A stretch of 64,000 nt of DNA, taken from Actinomucor elegans. Lineage: Eukaryota > Mucoromycota > Mucoromycetes > Mucorales > Mucoraceae. Location: NCBI GenBank assembly GCA_026027325.1, contig JAMSLZ010000003.1, positions 2,852,001-2,916,000 on the forward strand, written 5' to 3'. This document shows, in pieces, positions 1 through 12,564 of the stretch; positions within the stretch are counted from its first letter, which is position 1; every line of letters begins with the position of its first letter. A program made the position numbers and the translations under genes. A model generated the notes under the pieces. It was given only the letters and a program-made list of their open reading frames with translations, did not search any database and was not told where the DNA came from.

Positions 1-44
1 TACCCAATTACATTCCTTTTTTACCTAGTGCATTCTTTATAATT

Positions 45-1299
45 ATGTCTGAATCAACACCTCCTCTTCAACAACAGTCGGATGACTCCAAGAAACGTAC
101 GCGTGTTACACCTTCCCAGCTAACTGTATTAGAAGAAACTTTTAATGTCAGTGCCACGCCTGATTCCAAAATGCGAAAGCAGTTGGCATTCAAACTTCAG
201 ATGCCCGAACGATCTATTCAAATTTGGTTTCAAAATCGACGAGCCAAAGTCAAGATGCTACAACGTCGAGTACTTTTACGTCAAGAACAAGAAGCTGCTC
301 GTGCCAGGCTTTGTGCTGAAGCTACTTCCCAACATGGTTATCCTTATTGGCATCCTCAACTTCAACAGCAGCAACAGCTGCAAATGCAGTATAGACAGCA
401 GCAGCAAAAGCTGCCTATTCATCGCGCTTGGAGTACGGATATGATTGGCGCTAACAATGGCTTCATTCCTCCGCCTCCACCACCTGCTTCCATGTTTCAA
501 CAGCAACAACAATCGTATGATACGCCTTCTATCTCAATCACAGGCCCCAATGATTTAGATGAAGATATCTATAGTCTAACTGTGTCTCCTTCACCTACGC
601 CTCAACCATTTGCAGTGCCTAGAAGAATGGGTAAAACATTTATGCATAAAATAGTATAATGAAATTCGATATTAATCAATGTACATAACAACAATAATAA
701 CAATAGAAAGTGAACCTATACAATGCACATCAAATAACACTGGGCTCATCACAGCTACAGCAGTAACGGTGGGTTCTTGGCATCGAATGAAAATCAGTCA
801 ACAGGATTTAATGTGTTATTACAAACTGAGCGAACGTGCCTTCTCGTGGCATATCCGTGACAGTAACTATCATTTTAAAATGATGATCTCATTTGACAGC
901 ATCACCGCAATTGAATTAAATGTGCTTGAAGATCATATCTCAGCTCAGATTGATATGGATCTATTAGAACCTCCTATTTTCTTTATGGAAAATAACTCGA
1001 ATTGGGTACAATGTAGTGATTTTACAGAAGGAATGCAAGCTTCAGTAGTATTGCGTCACACGGTACGTGGCTTAGCTGCTGACCTGCGTCAAGAATTGCT
1101 AGCCATTGCTGGTATGGATGAAAGGTTATGTCAAATCACACGATTTCCTGCTGTAGATATCGCTGTCTCGACAAATGCATCAATGGAGCAGGCTTTTTTG
1201 ATGCAACAAGGTTGGAGACACCAGAGTGTACCTTTACCTACCAATTTTTTAAAAGATACGAGTAGTAATTATTGGGTAAATCCTTCCTATCCTATATAG
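45..1299 (+). CDS. Homeodomain transcription factor with conserved C-terminal extension
   Basis: Two exons, 45-630 and 707-1299, joined in phase across a 76-bp intron (donor gtaaaa, acceptor aatag), give 392 aa. A homeodomain lies at about residues 16-75, with the helix-3 signature WFQNRRAKVK, so the protein should bind DNA in the nucleus. It is followed by Gln-rich and Pro-rich low-complexity stretches typical of activation regions. Exon 2 encodes a folded-looking region of about 150 residues rich in hydrophobic and aromatic positions. From memory, this resembles the extension found in fungal homeodomain regulators of the Phx1/Hob1 type; that is an inference. The start is the first ATG, 44 bp from the window edge, so a further upstream exon cannot be excluded. 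The target genes cannot be told from sequence. Confidence 0.85.
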
Positions 1300-1607
1300 A
1301 ATGCTATTTTTTTTTCATCATATGTTTTTATTATTTATTCATTTTTTTTTTTTTTTTATATATACATTATCTTAGAAAAAAAAAGTCGATTCTACAGCAA
1401 TAAGATATCTTTTTTTTGAACAAAAACCTCATGTAATAACCCCCCATCTTCATATTATCAATAAAGATATAGCAATATTCTGAACCAGATACATTTATGG
1501 GAACGATTATAGTCAGCTTCCAAGCCTTTCGGCTAGTGAAATTTATAAATAATGAACAAATGCAAACAGGCAATTTAGTACACTATAGTTAAATAAATGT
1601 TAACTGG
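1300..1607. other. AT-rich spacer downstream of homeodomain gene
   Basis: Poly-T/TA-rich 3' flank with a T run near 1345 and AATAAA-like sequence. No coding potential is visible. Confidence 0.6.
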
Positions 1608-2020
1608 TGCAGCAATTCGTTCTGAATTTGGAGTATTAATCAAATGCAATATTTGATCGAGATGGGCTAAAAGATCTAATCACTATCTCTACGTAGTATC
1701 TAAAATAATGTATGCAACTTGTCCCAGTTGTACTGTATACCAGTTAAATAAACTGATTTTAAATATGCAGCAATTCGTTCTGGGTTTGCACTAACTATCA
1801 AATTTAATATTAAATGGAGAGATCTACAGGTCTATATTGATCGTCTAGCCTACATGAAGTGCATTCATGTTGTTGTCAGCGACTCATATTTGACATGTGT
1901 GTTGTATTTCTAAAATATATAGGTTCTAACCGATGCAACAACTCGTTTTGAACATGGAGTACTAACCAGATGCTATAGCTGACCAAAATTTGTCGAAAGA
2001 TCTATAAAGCATTAAATCGA
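1608..2020 (+). repeat. Three tandem copies of a dispersed repeat unit of about 160 bp
   Basis: Units begin at 1608, 1766 and 1934 (spacings 158 and 168 bp). Each starts with tgcarcaaytcgttytg, continues with a degenerate gga-gta-ctaa and caaatgc stretch, and carries agatcta about 75 bp in. Before the first two units the sequence gttaaataaa is also shared. The third unit forms the outer end of the long inverted repeat at 1935-3185. Related copies occur in at least five other spacers of the window on both strands. Confidence 0.7.
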
Positions 2021-3185
2021 GACCGCTTCATCAAAATACAATATACTTGTCGTATTGTGGCCGAATAATGTCTGTGTAAATGCAGTGTTTTACTTTGAGC
2101 GTATTCGAGCAACTCGATCCACTATTAAACTTGGAAACAGTCGAGAAACTGCATTTTTTCTCCTCCAGCTATCCCAATGAACAAAACAAAACAGTATTAT
2201 TAAATAAACTTTTCACCACTGGATGTGTCGCATAATTTTTGCGCAATGATTACAATCATGCTTCTTACATCCTGGCAACTGTTTGTCAATGAAAATAAAA
2301 TCAAATTGTTGGCCCAAATCTTTAGTTTGCCGTTCAATGTGAATTTGATTACATCCCTGACAGTCAATCAAGCTTGATGAATTTCGTAGCAAAATGTCTT
2401 TATCTCTTTTTGGTGGTATTAAAAGCTTTTTGAAGCACGTTTTATAATGCAACTTCCCTTTACACTGCCGAAGACATGTATCAATGGCCCATTTGCTATA
2501 TATAAATCATTGATGGGCAGTTAGAAAATTTGTGTAAGAGGGAGAGGGCATTCAACAATATTGATAGGTAGGTTAAGAGCGAGATGCGTCCTAGATTTAA
2601 TAAATGGTTCTCTATTTACTTCACATCAAACAAAAAATCTGTGTCAGCATTGATTGTGAAACGGAAAATTTCATAGAAACTATGCTCCAAAAGGCTTTTA
2701 ATACCACCAAAAAGAGATAAAGACATTTTGCTACGAAATTCATCAAGCTTGATTGACTGTCAGGGATGTAATCAAATTCACATTGAACGGCAAACTAAAG
2801 ATTTGGGCCAACAATTTGATTTTATTTTCATTGACAAACAGTTGCCAGGATGTAAGAAGCATGATTGTAATCATTGCGCAAAAATTATGCGACACATCCA
2901 GTGGTGAAAAGTTTATTTAATAATACTGTTTTGTTTTGTTCATTGGGATAGCTGGAGGAGAAAAAATGCAGTTTCTCGACTGTTTCCAAGTTTAATAGTG
3001 GATCGAGTTGCTCGAATACGCTCAAAGTAAAACACTGCATTTACACAGACATTATTCGGCCACAATACGACAAGTATATTGTATTTTGATGAAGCGGTCT
3101 CGATTTAATGCTTTATAGATCTTTCGACAAATTTTGGTCAGCTATAGCATCTGGTTAGTACTCCATGTTCAAAACGAGTTGTTGC
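1935..3185. repeat. Long perfect inverted repeat: 492-bp arms, 267-bp loop
   Basis: The left arm 1935-2426 and the right arm 2694-3185 are reverse complements, with no mismatch found in a base-by-base reading (paired coordinates sum to 5120). The loop is 2427-2693; complementarity continues imperfectly for about 10 bp into it. The outer end falls exactly at the start of the dispersed repeat core. Each arm carries the same short reading frame directed out of the loop: minus strand ending at 2213 and plus strand ending at 2907. Read through, a transcript would fold into a hairpin of about 490 bp. It could be a foldback element, an inverted duplication or a hairpin-RNA locus. Confidence 0.9.
2213..2452 (-). 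pseudogene. Cys/His-containing ORF fragment in the left arm, mirrored in the right arm
   Basis: This 79-codon frame has an identical copy on the plus strand ending at 2907. In that copy the region before the arm has a TAG upstream and no obvious ATG. The shared part contains CQGC, then CKKH, CNHC and RH in the last 20 residues, a spacing reminiscent of a zinc finger of the kind that begins hAT-type transposases (BED fingers). Only one suitably placed terminal His is present, so the assignment is weak. It may be a transposase fragment captured and duplicated head to head, or chance. I do not recognise a specific protein. Confidence 0.3.
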
Positions 3186-3790
3186 TTCTGCTTTTATCAT
3201 AACACTACCTACCTAATTGTATCCAAAGGCACATTAGTGCAAAAAAAAACCCTCTTACACATCTTGTACTATATACTCATTTATTAATAATTTGCGTTTA
3301 GAACAATGAAATAAGTACGTTACTGTTTTTTCTTTTTACTCACAAGACGTGGTATGTCGGTCAACATTAGTGCAAGTCATTTGGATTCATTAATTTTTTA
3401 CTCCAATACCTAAGCAATTACTAATTTGATGTCAATGAATATTTGTTTTCGGGTTTCATTGCTATATTATTGTTGGTCTGCTAGCTTAAAAAGATTATAC
3501 TCTTACATAAATGAAATGTATGTAAGCGAAGTATCAAGGTAACTAAGAAGAAAGCGCGCAGATTCAAGAGTCATTTGTGCATTAAATGAAAAGATTGTTA
3601 ATATGCAAGCGTCTTAGCCTGCATTAATCGGTATTTCCTCATTGAGTTTCGGTGTATCACCATCAAGAAAAGCTATTGTTTGTTGTGGCACTATTTATGG
3701 GATAGAAATAATAACAAGTTTTCGCTTTGGCATAGTAAAAGATTCTGTTTTTTTTTTCTTCCCTCTTTTCCCTTTTTGCGCTTCCACAAC
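3186..3790. other. Spacer and probable promoter/5' UTR of the BLTP2 gene
   Basis: No coding signal. A 12-nt string (ccctcttacaca, near 3250) is the reverse complement of a string in the inverted-repeat loop near 2532, which may be the trace of an older, longer foldback. A T-rich tract precedes the ATG at 3791. Confidence 0.4.
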
Positions 3791-6700
3791 ATGCTACTGT
3801 TGCTACTAATAAGCTTAATACTGATAATCTTTTCAGTTGTTTATATCAAATGGGATAATATTCGACATCAGATACAATTATCGTTGAGACAAAGATTTGG
3901 CCTTGTTCAACTCGATCAATTCCGTATTTCACTCAACAAGAAAACTTATTTGACAATACATATTACAGGCGCTTGCATTCATAGAAACCTGGAAACAAAT
4001 CAGCAAAGGTCAATGGTGAAACTCATATTGCCATCGTCCTTATGTAAGACTTTTCCCTTTCATATAGTATTGGTTACCTTGGCAAAATACATCACGCTTC
4101 ATATAGATCATCTTCATATCAAACTCGATGACTCACTTTGTCTCCAAATCGACCACGTCTATATTAACTCCAAATATAACCAAGATATATGGTCCCTGCA
4201 CATACAACTAGGGCCCATTCTAGTTCTTTTAGGTGCTCAGTCACTCGTCGAAATGACCACAGCTTGTCTGGTGACGCTCACTGCTTGTCATTTTAAGCAC
4301 TCTGCCCTGTTCAACTTGCAAGTACAATTAGGCAAAACAAGTATCAATCTACATCATATCTACTTGCTAAAAAAAAGGAAAACCGACTCTCAAACCAACA
4401 ATGTCAAACGTTACAAAGACATGTTTAGTTCTGTTCGTGTTACCATTCAATGTCTACGTTTCATCTTTTGCACCAGCTCTCAGTTGACGTTTTCAAGCGA
4501 CGTGGAGAGTATTCACTTGGATGCTAGCACTTCTTCAGTCAGGTTCCAGACAGAAACTGTCAGGTTTTGCTTAGGTCAGCAGTGTCTCTTCCTAATGTCC
4601 GGTATAGAAATGTCAATGGTCCAACAGCCAGCCATCGGGAGTCCACCCAACGTCGAGTTTTTAACAATCACCTGGATCTTGGACACGCCTCTACTGACTC
4701 TTCCTCTTAAAAATCAATTACTTTTAGATGCTGTTAAAGGAATTGAAGGGCCTTTGAAACAGGAAGCTAGAAACAGTACAGACTTGCCGCAAAAAATCAT
4801 GGCTAATGTACCCGTGTGCACACTTGCAATCGTACTTAACTCACCCAAACTAGAATTACAAGGTATAGATGACCAGCAGCGAAGTGCATATGTACAGAGC
4901 AAGCGATTGATTATACGGTTATCTGGCGAATACTTGGTGAAAGGAAGAAATAGCTGCCTCGAGGATGTGCCTTCATCTTCATCCTCTTCTGCAAGTAATC
5001 TGGATTCATATTTTGCTCAAGAAGAATATAAATGGTTATCAGGTACCAATCGATCTTCATCCACCTCTAGTTTGAACAAGCAAATGAATCGGCATTCCAT
5101 GCATGAACTTGATGAAACAGAAAGAATGACACCCATCATAAACACAAAGACGGACCGCTGGCTGAATCTAATGGGGCGAATCTCCCGTAATCGAAAAAAC
5201 AATAATGACGCTAACCTCACAAGCAAAACTGTCCAGCAGCCAGCCAACCTTCCCCTTCGCCAATGGACGTATCGTGTTTCTGCTAAGCTTATAGTACAGG
5301 GGGTAAGTCTTGGCTACTTACACGACAGTATCAAGGAATGTATTCGTATCAAAAACGCCGTACTTGTACTGAAATCTAGGATGCATGTCAATCGTCATTA
5401 TCAAGACCAAATATATGAAACTGTATTCAAATTGGGCAATAGGATTCAATCGGAAGCTGCTATTGATAAACCAATGGTCACTGTCTGGGAAGACGGAGTC
5501 GTATCAGCGAGTACATTTTGGTTGCAAACCGTGCCTCTGGCACTTTCATCAGCTTTTCCACTAAAGAAAGAAGTTGATACAAAGAAACCATTGCCTCATT
5601 GGATTCCAACATTAATTCAGAATACCAGCTTTAGCTTGGACGTCACTCAGGGTTCGCTTGTCGTGTGGAGTAGGGATGCAAGCCATGCAACTGCAGTCAG
5701 TGTACCTGAAGGTTATATCGATAATACACCCAAGCATACAGTATATACGCGAATGATATTGGATACTAAAAAATTTACTCTGGTTTATGAGACGGATAAT
5801 AGCATCAATGAATGGCGAAATCGATGTCATATAGAAAAGTTATATATTCATCAATCATCCAGCAACTTGAAGCAGGTTTTAGAAAAGGATGAAAATCAAC
5901 ATCTATTACTTTGGGTCTCTCAATTAAACTTTATAACTAAATACACGCCACAGACTCATCAAAGAGAGGGTTCTATGACAGTAAAAATGAAAAAGTATGG
6001 TATTAGCTATTCAATTCGAAATCATTATGCTTGTCTCTTGTTGGTTAGATCACTTGTTACAATGAAACATCAACTTACCAGTTCTAAATCTTCAGTTCCA
6101 TCGAGTGGAAATACTGAGGAAGTGAAGCTGCCTCTGTATTGGGAACTTTTGATCAATATAGCAAGAGGAGATGTTCAAATCAATTTGCCTGAAGATGAAA
6201 AGCTCTATCTCAGAATGGACGGTTTGGAAATACAATGCAAGTCGCCTGATATAGTCAACAGCATTATTCGTCTCCGAAATGTAATGGTACTTGGTGTCTC
6301 GCCTTTACATACATCTAAATGGGAACAGCTGATAGAATTGGATAAACTGCATATTGTACTTGCAGACGATCAAATCGAACTAAAAGCAAGAAAGGTCTTT
6401 GTTTCAATGCCTTACAAATATGTTTTGTCGGGTGTCATTGATAATGCTATTGCATTGATCAAAGCCATCAAGTGTCTGCACTTGAGGCTATTAGAGAAAT
6501 ATCAAGATGCATTCACTTACTTTGGTCCGAAGCTCAACAATGATCCTATACTGATACCATGTATACGATTACGGGCTAAAGTACTTACCGTTCAGTTAGA
6601 TGACGACCCTTTTGAAGTCAAACTACGACGTATTTTAAGGACAGGATTAATGGAACAGCAACGTCGATTAGCTTATCGTGAGGCGCTGGATGACAAAATT

Positions 6701-9700
6701 CAAGATATGCTGGCTGCTGTACCATCATCATCTTCTTGTGATGTGTCAGTAACAAAACCTTCCGATCAACAACAAACTGATAGCATGACAACAACTTCAT
6801 CTACTATCCATATCTCACCAGCCACAAAAGACAGTAGTAGTAGTAGTAGTAGTAAAAGTAATCCTTCCATACCCATAGAAGCAGACGTGGAGATGCAAAT
6901 TGCAGAGGCAGAAAAAGGCCTATTAGGTTATTACTCTCAGTTTTGGACCAAACACATCAATGAATCCAAGGACAAAGAAACACAATTTTATGAGGAACTT
7001 TATCAACGCGAAAATTATCGAAACTTGATGACGGCCCAAACGCTTGATGAAACTCTAGATGACCGCGATATCCAATCTCGACGACTTGTAGATGCCAGCA
7101 ATACGTTTACTATCGATATTATGCCGCGACCACTTCATGCTCCTTTGCTTAACATGTCTGTTCAGTTTGTCAAAGTCAATGTTCGACCAGCCGATTTTAA
7201 TTTGGACGAGACTCGATCGTTTATCCATACCATTGGTGGTGGTGTACCTTTTGACAGTGATTATTCGTTCATTATTCCTTTTCATTTATCTGTCAAGGCG
7301 GGTATGACTTGGATCAAGGTGCGTGATTACCCTTTACCTTTGTTGTATGTGCCACCACCAGCCCAATCACAAGATACTAATGCCAGCGACCGCGTCTCTT
7401 GGCGACTGGAAGGTAACTATGCTTTAGCCGATGAGCTAGGTAATTCTGGAGGAAGTCGCATTATCCCAGTCACAGTTCTACCAGCTTCTAGTGATGGTGC
7501 TGGCTACTGCTTAGATGCTGTACGTACTACTTCTCCAGTCAAGTTTTACTCAGTGATTGATTATCAGATACTGACCCAAGGTATGTCTATGATTTGTGTG
7601 TCTGTTTCCTATGGACCTGCTATCCAAGATATGATCCATGTATTGGAAACGCTGGCACCTGCTCAAGAGGATCCTTCGCCTCGATTAGGCTTCTGGGACA
7701 AGGTTCGATTTGTGATTCATACCGAGACAAAGCTTAGTTTTCTCAGCGGCGGTGATTTAGCATTTGTCGTAAAAGGTTCGCGTGATCCATATCAATTACA
7801 AGGACGAGGTGCAGGTCTTGCCAAGATCTGGAGCGAGGATGTGATGTGTCTTTTGGGTTACAACAACTTACAAAATGAATTTATACAAATCATCAGTCAA
7901 AGTTACAAGTTTGGTGTACCAGATCTAGTACGAGGCGGGTATGTGCCTTTATTGCCCGATGCTCTACCGTACAAGGATGATAAGATCATGGCTAGTGCTG
8001 ATCACAAATTTTTAAAGGTGGCGCTAAAACTATCGGATGGGGTACGAATGGGAATTGGTATGTCTTTTGAAAGGCTATCCTGCGATACATGTCAAACGAC
8101 CGATGTGTGTCTCCAGTGTGCTGGTAAGCCTCGTCGGCATATTATTCATCGTTGCCGATCTCAAGAGTTTTCACCACATTATCAAGTATATTTTCGATCT
8201 GCACAGCAGGTGAATCAAAATTATTCAGAGGTAACAAAAGTAAATAAATAAAAAGAGTACTGGCTTCTTATACTGACATTTTATGTATAGGGCACTTATG
8301 ATGCTTTTCGAGGCTTTAGATCAGACTTTGTGCATCTATCATTCAGTATTGTCAAACTAGAGGCAGAACTTGATGAATCGATTCCTGATTTCTCTAAAGA
8401 CGATCCTTATTTTAGCCATACAGGCTCTATTTCTCAAAACGCTATGTACCTCAGTCCGTGTTTCATTGAACACTTTGTACAGTGGTGGCGTTTATTTGGC
8501 AGTCCAGTTTCTATACCCATTCGCCATGGTAAACTCTTTCCAACAGACGCACCCGATTCAAAGTCTCTTCGCGATCATCTCAACACAGTCAAGTACAAAA
8601 TCGTCATCAACCCCTTGGCCATTGGCTTCTTTTGCACAGACCAAGACACTTACTTGAACGTCAAAGGCGGAGGGTCTGCTGGCCTCAAAGCAAGAATGAA
8701 CACGTTCACTGTGGATTTACATGCACGAAAAGAGGTAGTACGTCAACACGAAGATGAGGATGAAGCTGTGTTAAAGACCGAACGAAACTTTCACGAAATC
8801 GAGATTAGCTTAAGTGATATTGATCTACGTGTTATAAGGGCTAGTAATCGTCGCCATCGTCGTCGAGACTCGACTGATGCTAAGGCTGCTGCTACTACTG
8901 CTGAAGCTTCTGTTTATCGATCCACGTCAGGGTCTGAAAGCATACCCTTAAGTGAACATACAGACTCTTCTTCTTTTGGAAACCAAGAAAAGCAATATAG
9001 CTTTCAATGGATGGACCCCAATGATTATGTTATACTGGACTCGGTGCCCCAGCAGCAGCAAATACCTTGTCGATCAAGAGTCAAGGTATTTCCGTTTGTT
9101 TTCTCGCCATTATTCAACTTTGTTAGACAAGATAACAAGTATGAAACTGAGAGAAGAGATTATTTGAGGCAGACACATGATTGTATCTTTGGGAAAGCAA
9201 TGGGTATGTTCCAAACGATTGATACTATGTATGAAAAAAAAAGGATTAATGCATCTATTGTACTAGCTTCTCATGAATTCCAGATGGCTCATTTAAATAG
9301 ACGCGCATCTGAACTCGATAAAGTGATTGAAAACCATGACAAACAGCTTGATATTATTATACAGGCCATGAATGTATACAAGAATGAAAAGGAAAATTTA
9401 ACTGAAGAGGTATGTCACGGTCACGCACGTACTATTGTTTCGAGCACTAACTATTATTGTTATAAAGTGTAATTTATTGTGTGAGAAGATAGATAATCTC
9501 AAAATCAAGCGCTATATGCTACATACTTACATTGGCCAACGCATCTTGGAAAGGGAACTCGATATGCCAAACGAGTGCGATTCACCGAAAACTAGAGGCC
9601 GACGTGATGAGCTTTCTCGATGGGAGACATTAATGGGCCATTTCAGAGATCGGTTTTTTATTCACAATCCTCAGATCATTTGGAATAACTCTGTTAGAGA

Positions 9701-12481
9701 TGCAATTTACTACTGGCAAGATATCAAAAGCAATCGATCTGTACAAGATTATAACCTATCTGCTCGATGCTTAAAGTTTCTAGAAGATCTGGTTAAAACA
9801 GCAGAAAAGCAGCAGCAATGGAAGCCAGATGTACCCTCTGCTCCAATAAATGTCGAGATGCATTCAAAAGATCAGAGCCCTATGGGTGACAGTACAACAA
9901 CTTCTCCAGTAAGAGATAAGAGTGTTACTCAAGCACTGATTGATAAACTATTGTCCGAACGATCAGATAACTTTGTTGCATATAATGAGAAAGAAGAAGA
10001 CAAGACAAAAAACAATGTTAATTCATCATTTAATGCATATAGTCAGAAAAACAAAGATAGTGGAAATACCTTTGACACAAACAACGTCGATAACGTCAAT
10101 GACCCAGATTATCAGTATCAAAACATTCCTGAAAACTATGAGATGAAGAGCAAGTACTTGATCGACATGATCAATCCTCAAGTCAACTTCCAAAGTGATA
10201 AGGGACTCAATCACTTGATCTTACTGACAAATGAATGTATCCACGTCAAGGCATTTGGTATCATTGATCATAGTACCAGCGGTGCAGCCGATAAAGATGT
10301 ACGGCTTGTCAAGGACCGCATCATTGTAAGCCTCGATAATGCTCAATTACTTGTAGCCAAAAAGATGCGAGACATTCCTTCGTTTAGCGCCCTTACGCAA
10401 AACTGCTATGGTCAGTTCCAAGAATCGCATTGGACAGCATGGATTCAGCCTGAACAGCTTTGGTACTATCGCGACCTTAAAGTTTTCGAGAATTTTCAAC
10501 GTGTAGCTATGCAACTTTCAGGCACGATCCAATTAGACCGCTATAATCACTTGCGCATCAAGATCAATAAATACAATACATCGCGCAAGAGTCCTTTTGA
10601 AGATCGCACCAATACCATGCAACTTCATTTCCCTCAATTCAAGCTGACACTCAACTCTTTACAAGGCCATATTCTGTATTACACATTGATCAATCTTTTG
10701 CTAGGTAATGATGGCTCACCTAGGAAAAAGGAAAGACTAAGCAGATTCAGAGAAGTGATGCTTGCAGCTGAAAGAAGCGATCTGGCAGAAACAGTTAAGC
10801 AAGTCCGTGTACTTCAAAACAGATCGCGATACTTGCTGGATATGCACAAAAGGTTTGTCACAGAACTGCCGTATCTGGATGCTTTAGGTATTCGAGAGTT
10901 TCAAAAGAACAAGAAAAAGATGCATGAAAAGCTAGAAGATTTATACTTGGTGGTGGAAGCCATTCGATCTATTCAAACGTTTCGTCGTGATATCCATTTG
11001 GAAGAAACAGATAATGCCATGCGTTTTGTATTTACTTCTGATGAGATTGTATGGGAAGCCGTTCTGGACGAAGCTGAACAGAATTCCCTGTGCAAATGGA
11101 TCTTGATCAATACAAAGTACGTGCTTTTAGGAAAACCTAATGGATCCACCAAGAATACAATTGAAGTGGATAAGATGCAGATCATAAATACTACCACATC
11201 GCCTGTTTTTACCAACGTATTAGACGCCTATATTGATCCTGCTAATCCAAACCAGCCAGACTATTCTCGTAACAAGATGTTCAGTGGTGTATTGGATTCT
11301 CTACCTCCAGTAGGAGGGATACCTATCATACAACATCTTGAAATCAACCTCTTGCCGCTACGTCTTCAAATTAGTACATCCTTTGGTACAGCAATGAAAG
11401 ACTATTTCTTCCCTAGAATAGAAAGAGCAGATCAAGACAGCGATGAAGAAATGACCTCAGATGCAGAAGATGAAGAAGAAAGTTCAAGTGATATAGAAGA
11501 TGAACACATGGAAGAACTTCAAATAGCCAAAAGTGATGCGAAAAGTATAGATAGAAACAGCAGTATGTCCATGGTCAAAAGAGAAGGAAGCTTTGCGAGC
11601 TTTGACATGCTTACCAAGAAGGTCAAGGAAACAGTTACTGGGAAACCCAAGGTCAAGGCTGATGAGCTTACTATTATGAAAAAGCGATCGTCTACCAATC
11701 GTACATTTATCTATGTGCGTATTCCCGCTGCAAAGCATTGTCTTAGTCTGCAAGGGCCAACTCAAAGTACCTTTTACAACCTGTATAACTTTCCATTTAA
11801 GCAACCAAAACTTGAGTATCGAAACAAGACTTGGTCAATGGCTGAAATGATGGAAGAAATACAGAGACGTAAGTGAATGAGCAAAAGTTGAGACAACTGT
11901 AACCAATGCATTCTCTCCTTTTTTTTTTAGAATTTCTTCGAGCAATACTACGACATAGCCCAGCGCTCATCAAAAGGAAACTTTTAGCTAATAGCAAGCA
12001 GCAGTTACCAGCCACTCTGCCGTCAACTACACGAACTATTGCTACAAACACGGCTGAATCCAGTATGATTACGGATACAGCTATAGATACCACTCAGTTA
12101 TCAGCCTCTTCCAGTATCGATCTAATGGATGATTCCATTATCTATAACAAAAGTGATACCAAATTAGCTTCAGTATCTTCCCATACTGAAGAAGGTGATG
12201 ATGAGGACGAAGACGAAGACGTGGACGAGGAAGAAGACGGTGATGATGAAGGATACATAGATAATGATGTTCATTCGCTTTATTCGAATGATCCGGAGGA
12301 AGAGCAGCATCGATTAGCTGAATTAGAAGTAAACTATAAAAGGACATCCTACAATGCAGATAAGGAATTGCTCCAGGTCTATATGAAAACGTACAAACAG
12401 GAACAAGAGACAGATGAACTGGCTGAGAAAGCAAAAGTTCTATTTGGTGAAAACTACTATCAAGGCGCGTCGGCACTTTAA
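3791..12481 (+). CDS. FMP27: Bridge-like lipid transfer protein, BLTP2/Fmp27/Hobbit family
   Basis: Four exons: 3791-8230, 8291-9409, 9486-11868 and 11931-12481, all in phase, giving about 2830 aa (yeast Fmp27 is about 2630). The first in-frame ATG is 3791; the open frame upstream has none. Residues 1-22 are a hydrophobic membrane anchor, as expected for a protein rooted in the ER that forms a hydrophobic groove carrying lipids to the plasma membrane at contact sites (family knowledge). The Fmp27 landmark GFWDK is seen near residue 1298 (about 7690). A WPPW-type region follows in exon 2 (YLSPCFIEHFVQWWRLFG), and the conserved TWSMAEMM ending closes exon 3. Exon 4 encodes an acidic tail. Serine runs from AGT repeats lie near 6836. 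A Cys-x2-Cys-x5-Cys-x2-Cys insert sits near residue 1432. Intron 2 has tandem acceptors, 3 bases apart. Confidence 0.92.
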
Positions 12482-12564
12482 GCTCTAAAAAAACGCGTCC
12501 TAACCAAATTCACGCGCCTCATCTTCATTAAAAAGAGCTTTTTTTACTATACTTGTAATAAACA

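Noticed and set aside
3680..3790. In-frame extension upstream of the BLTP2 ATG
   Set aside because: It begins with TTG and contains no ATG before 3791. The hydrophobic anchor right after 3791 fits the family start.
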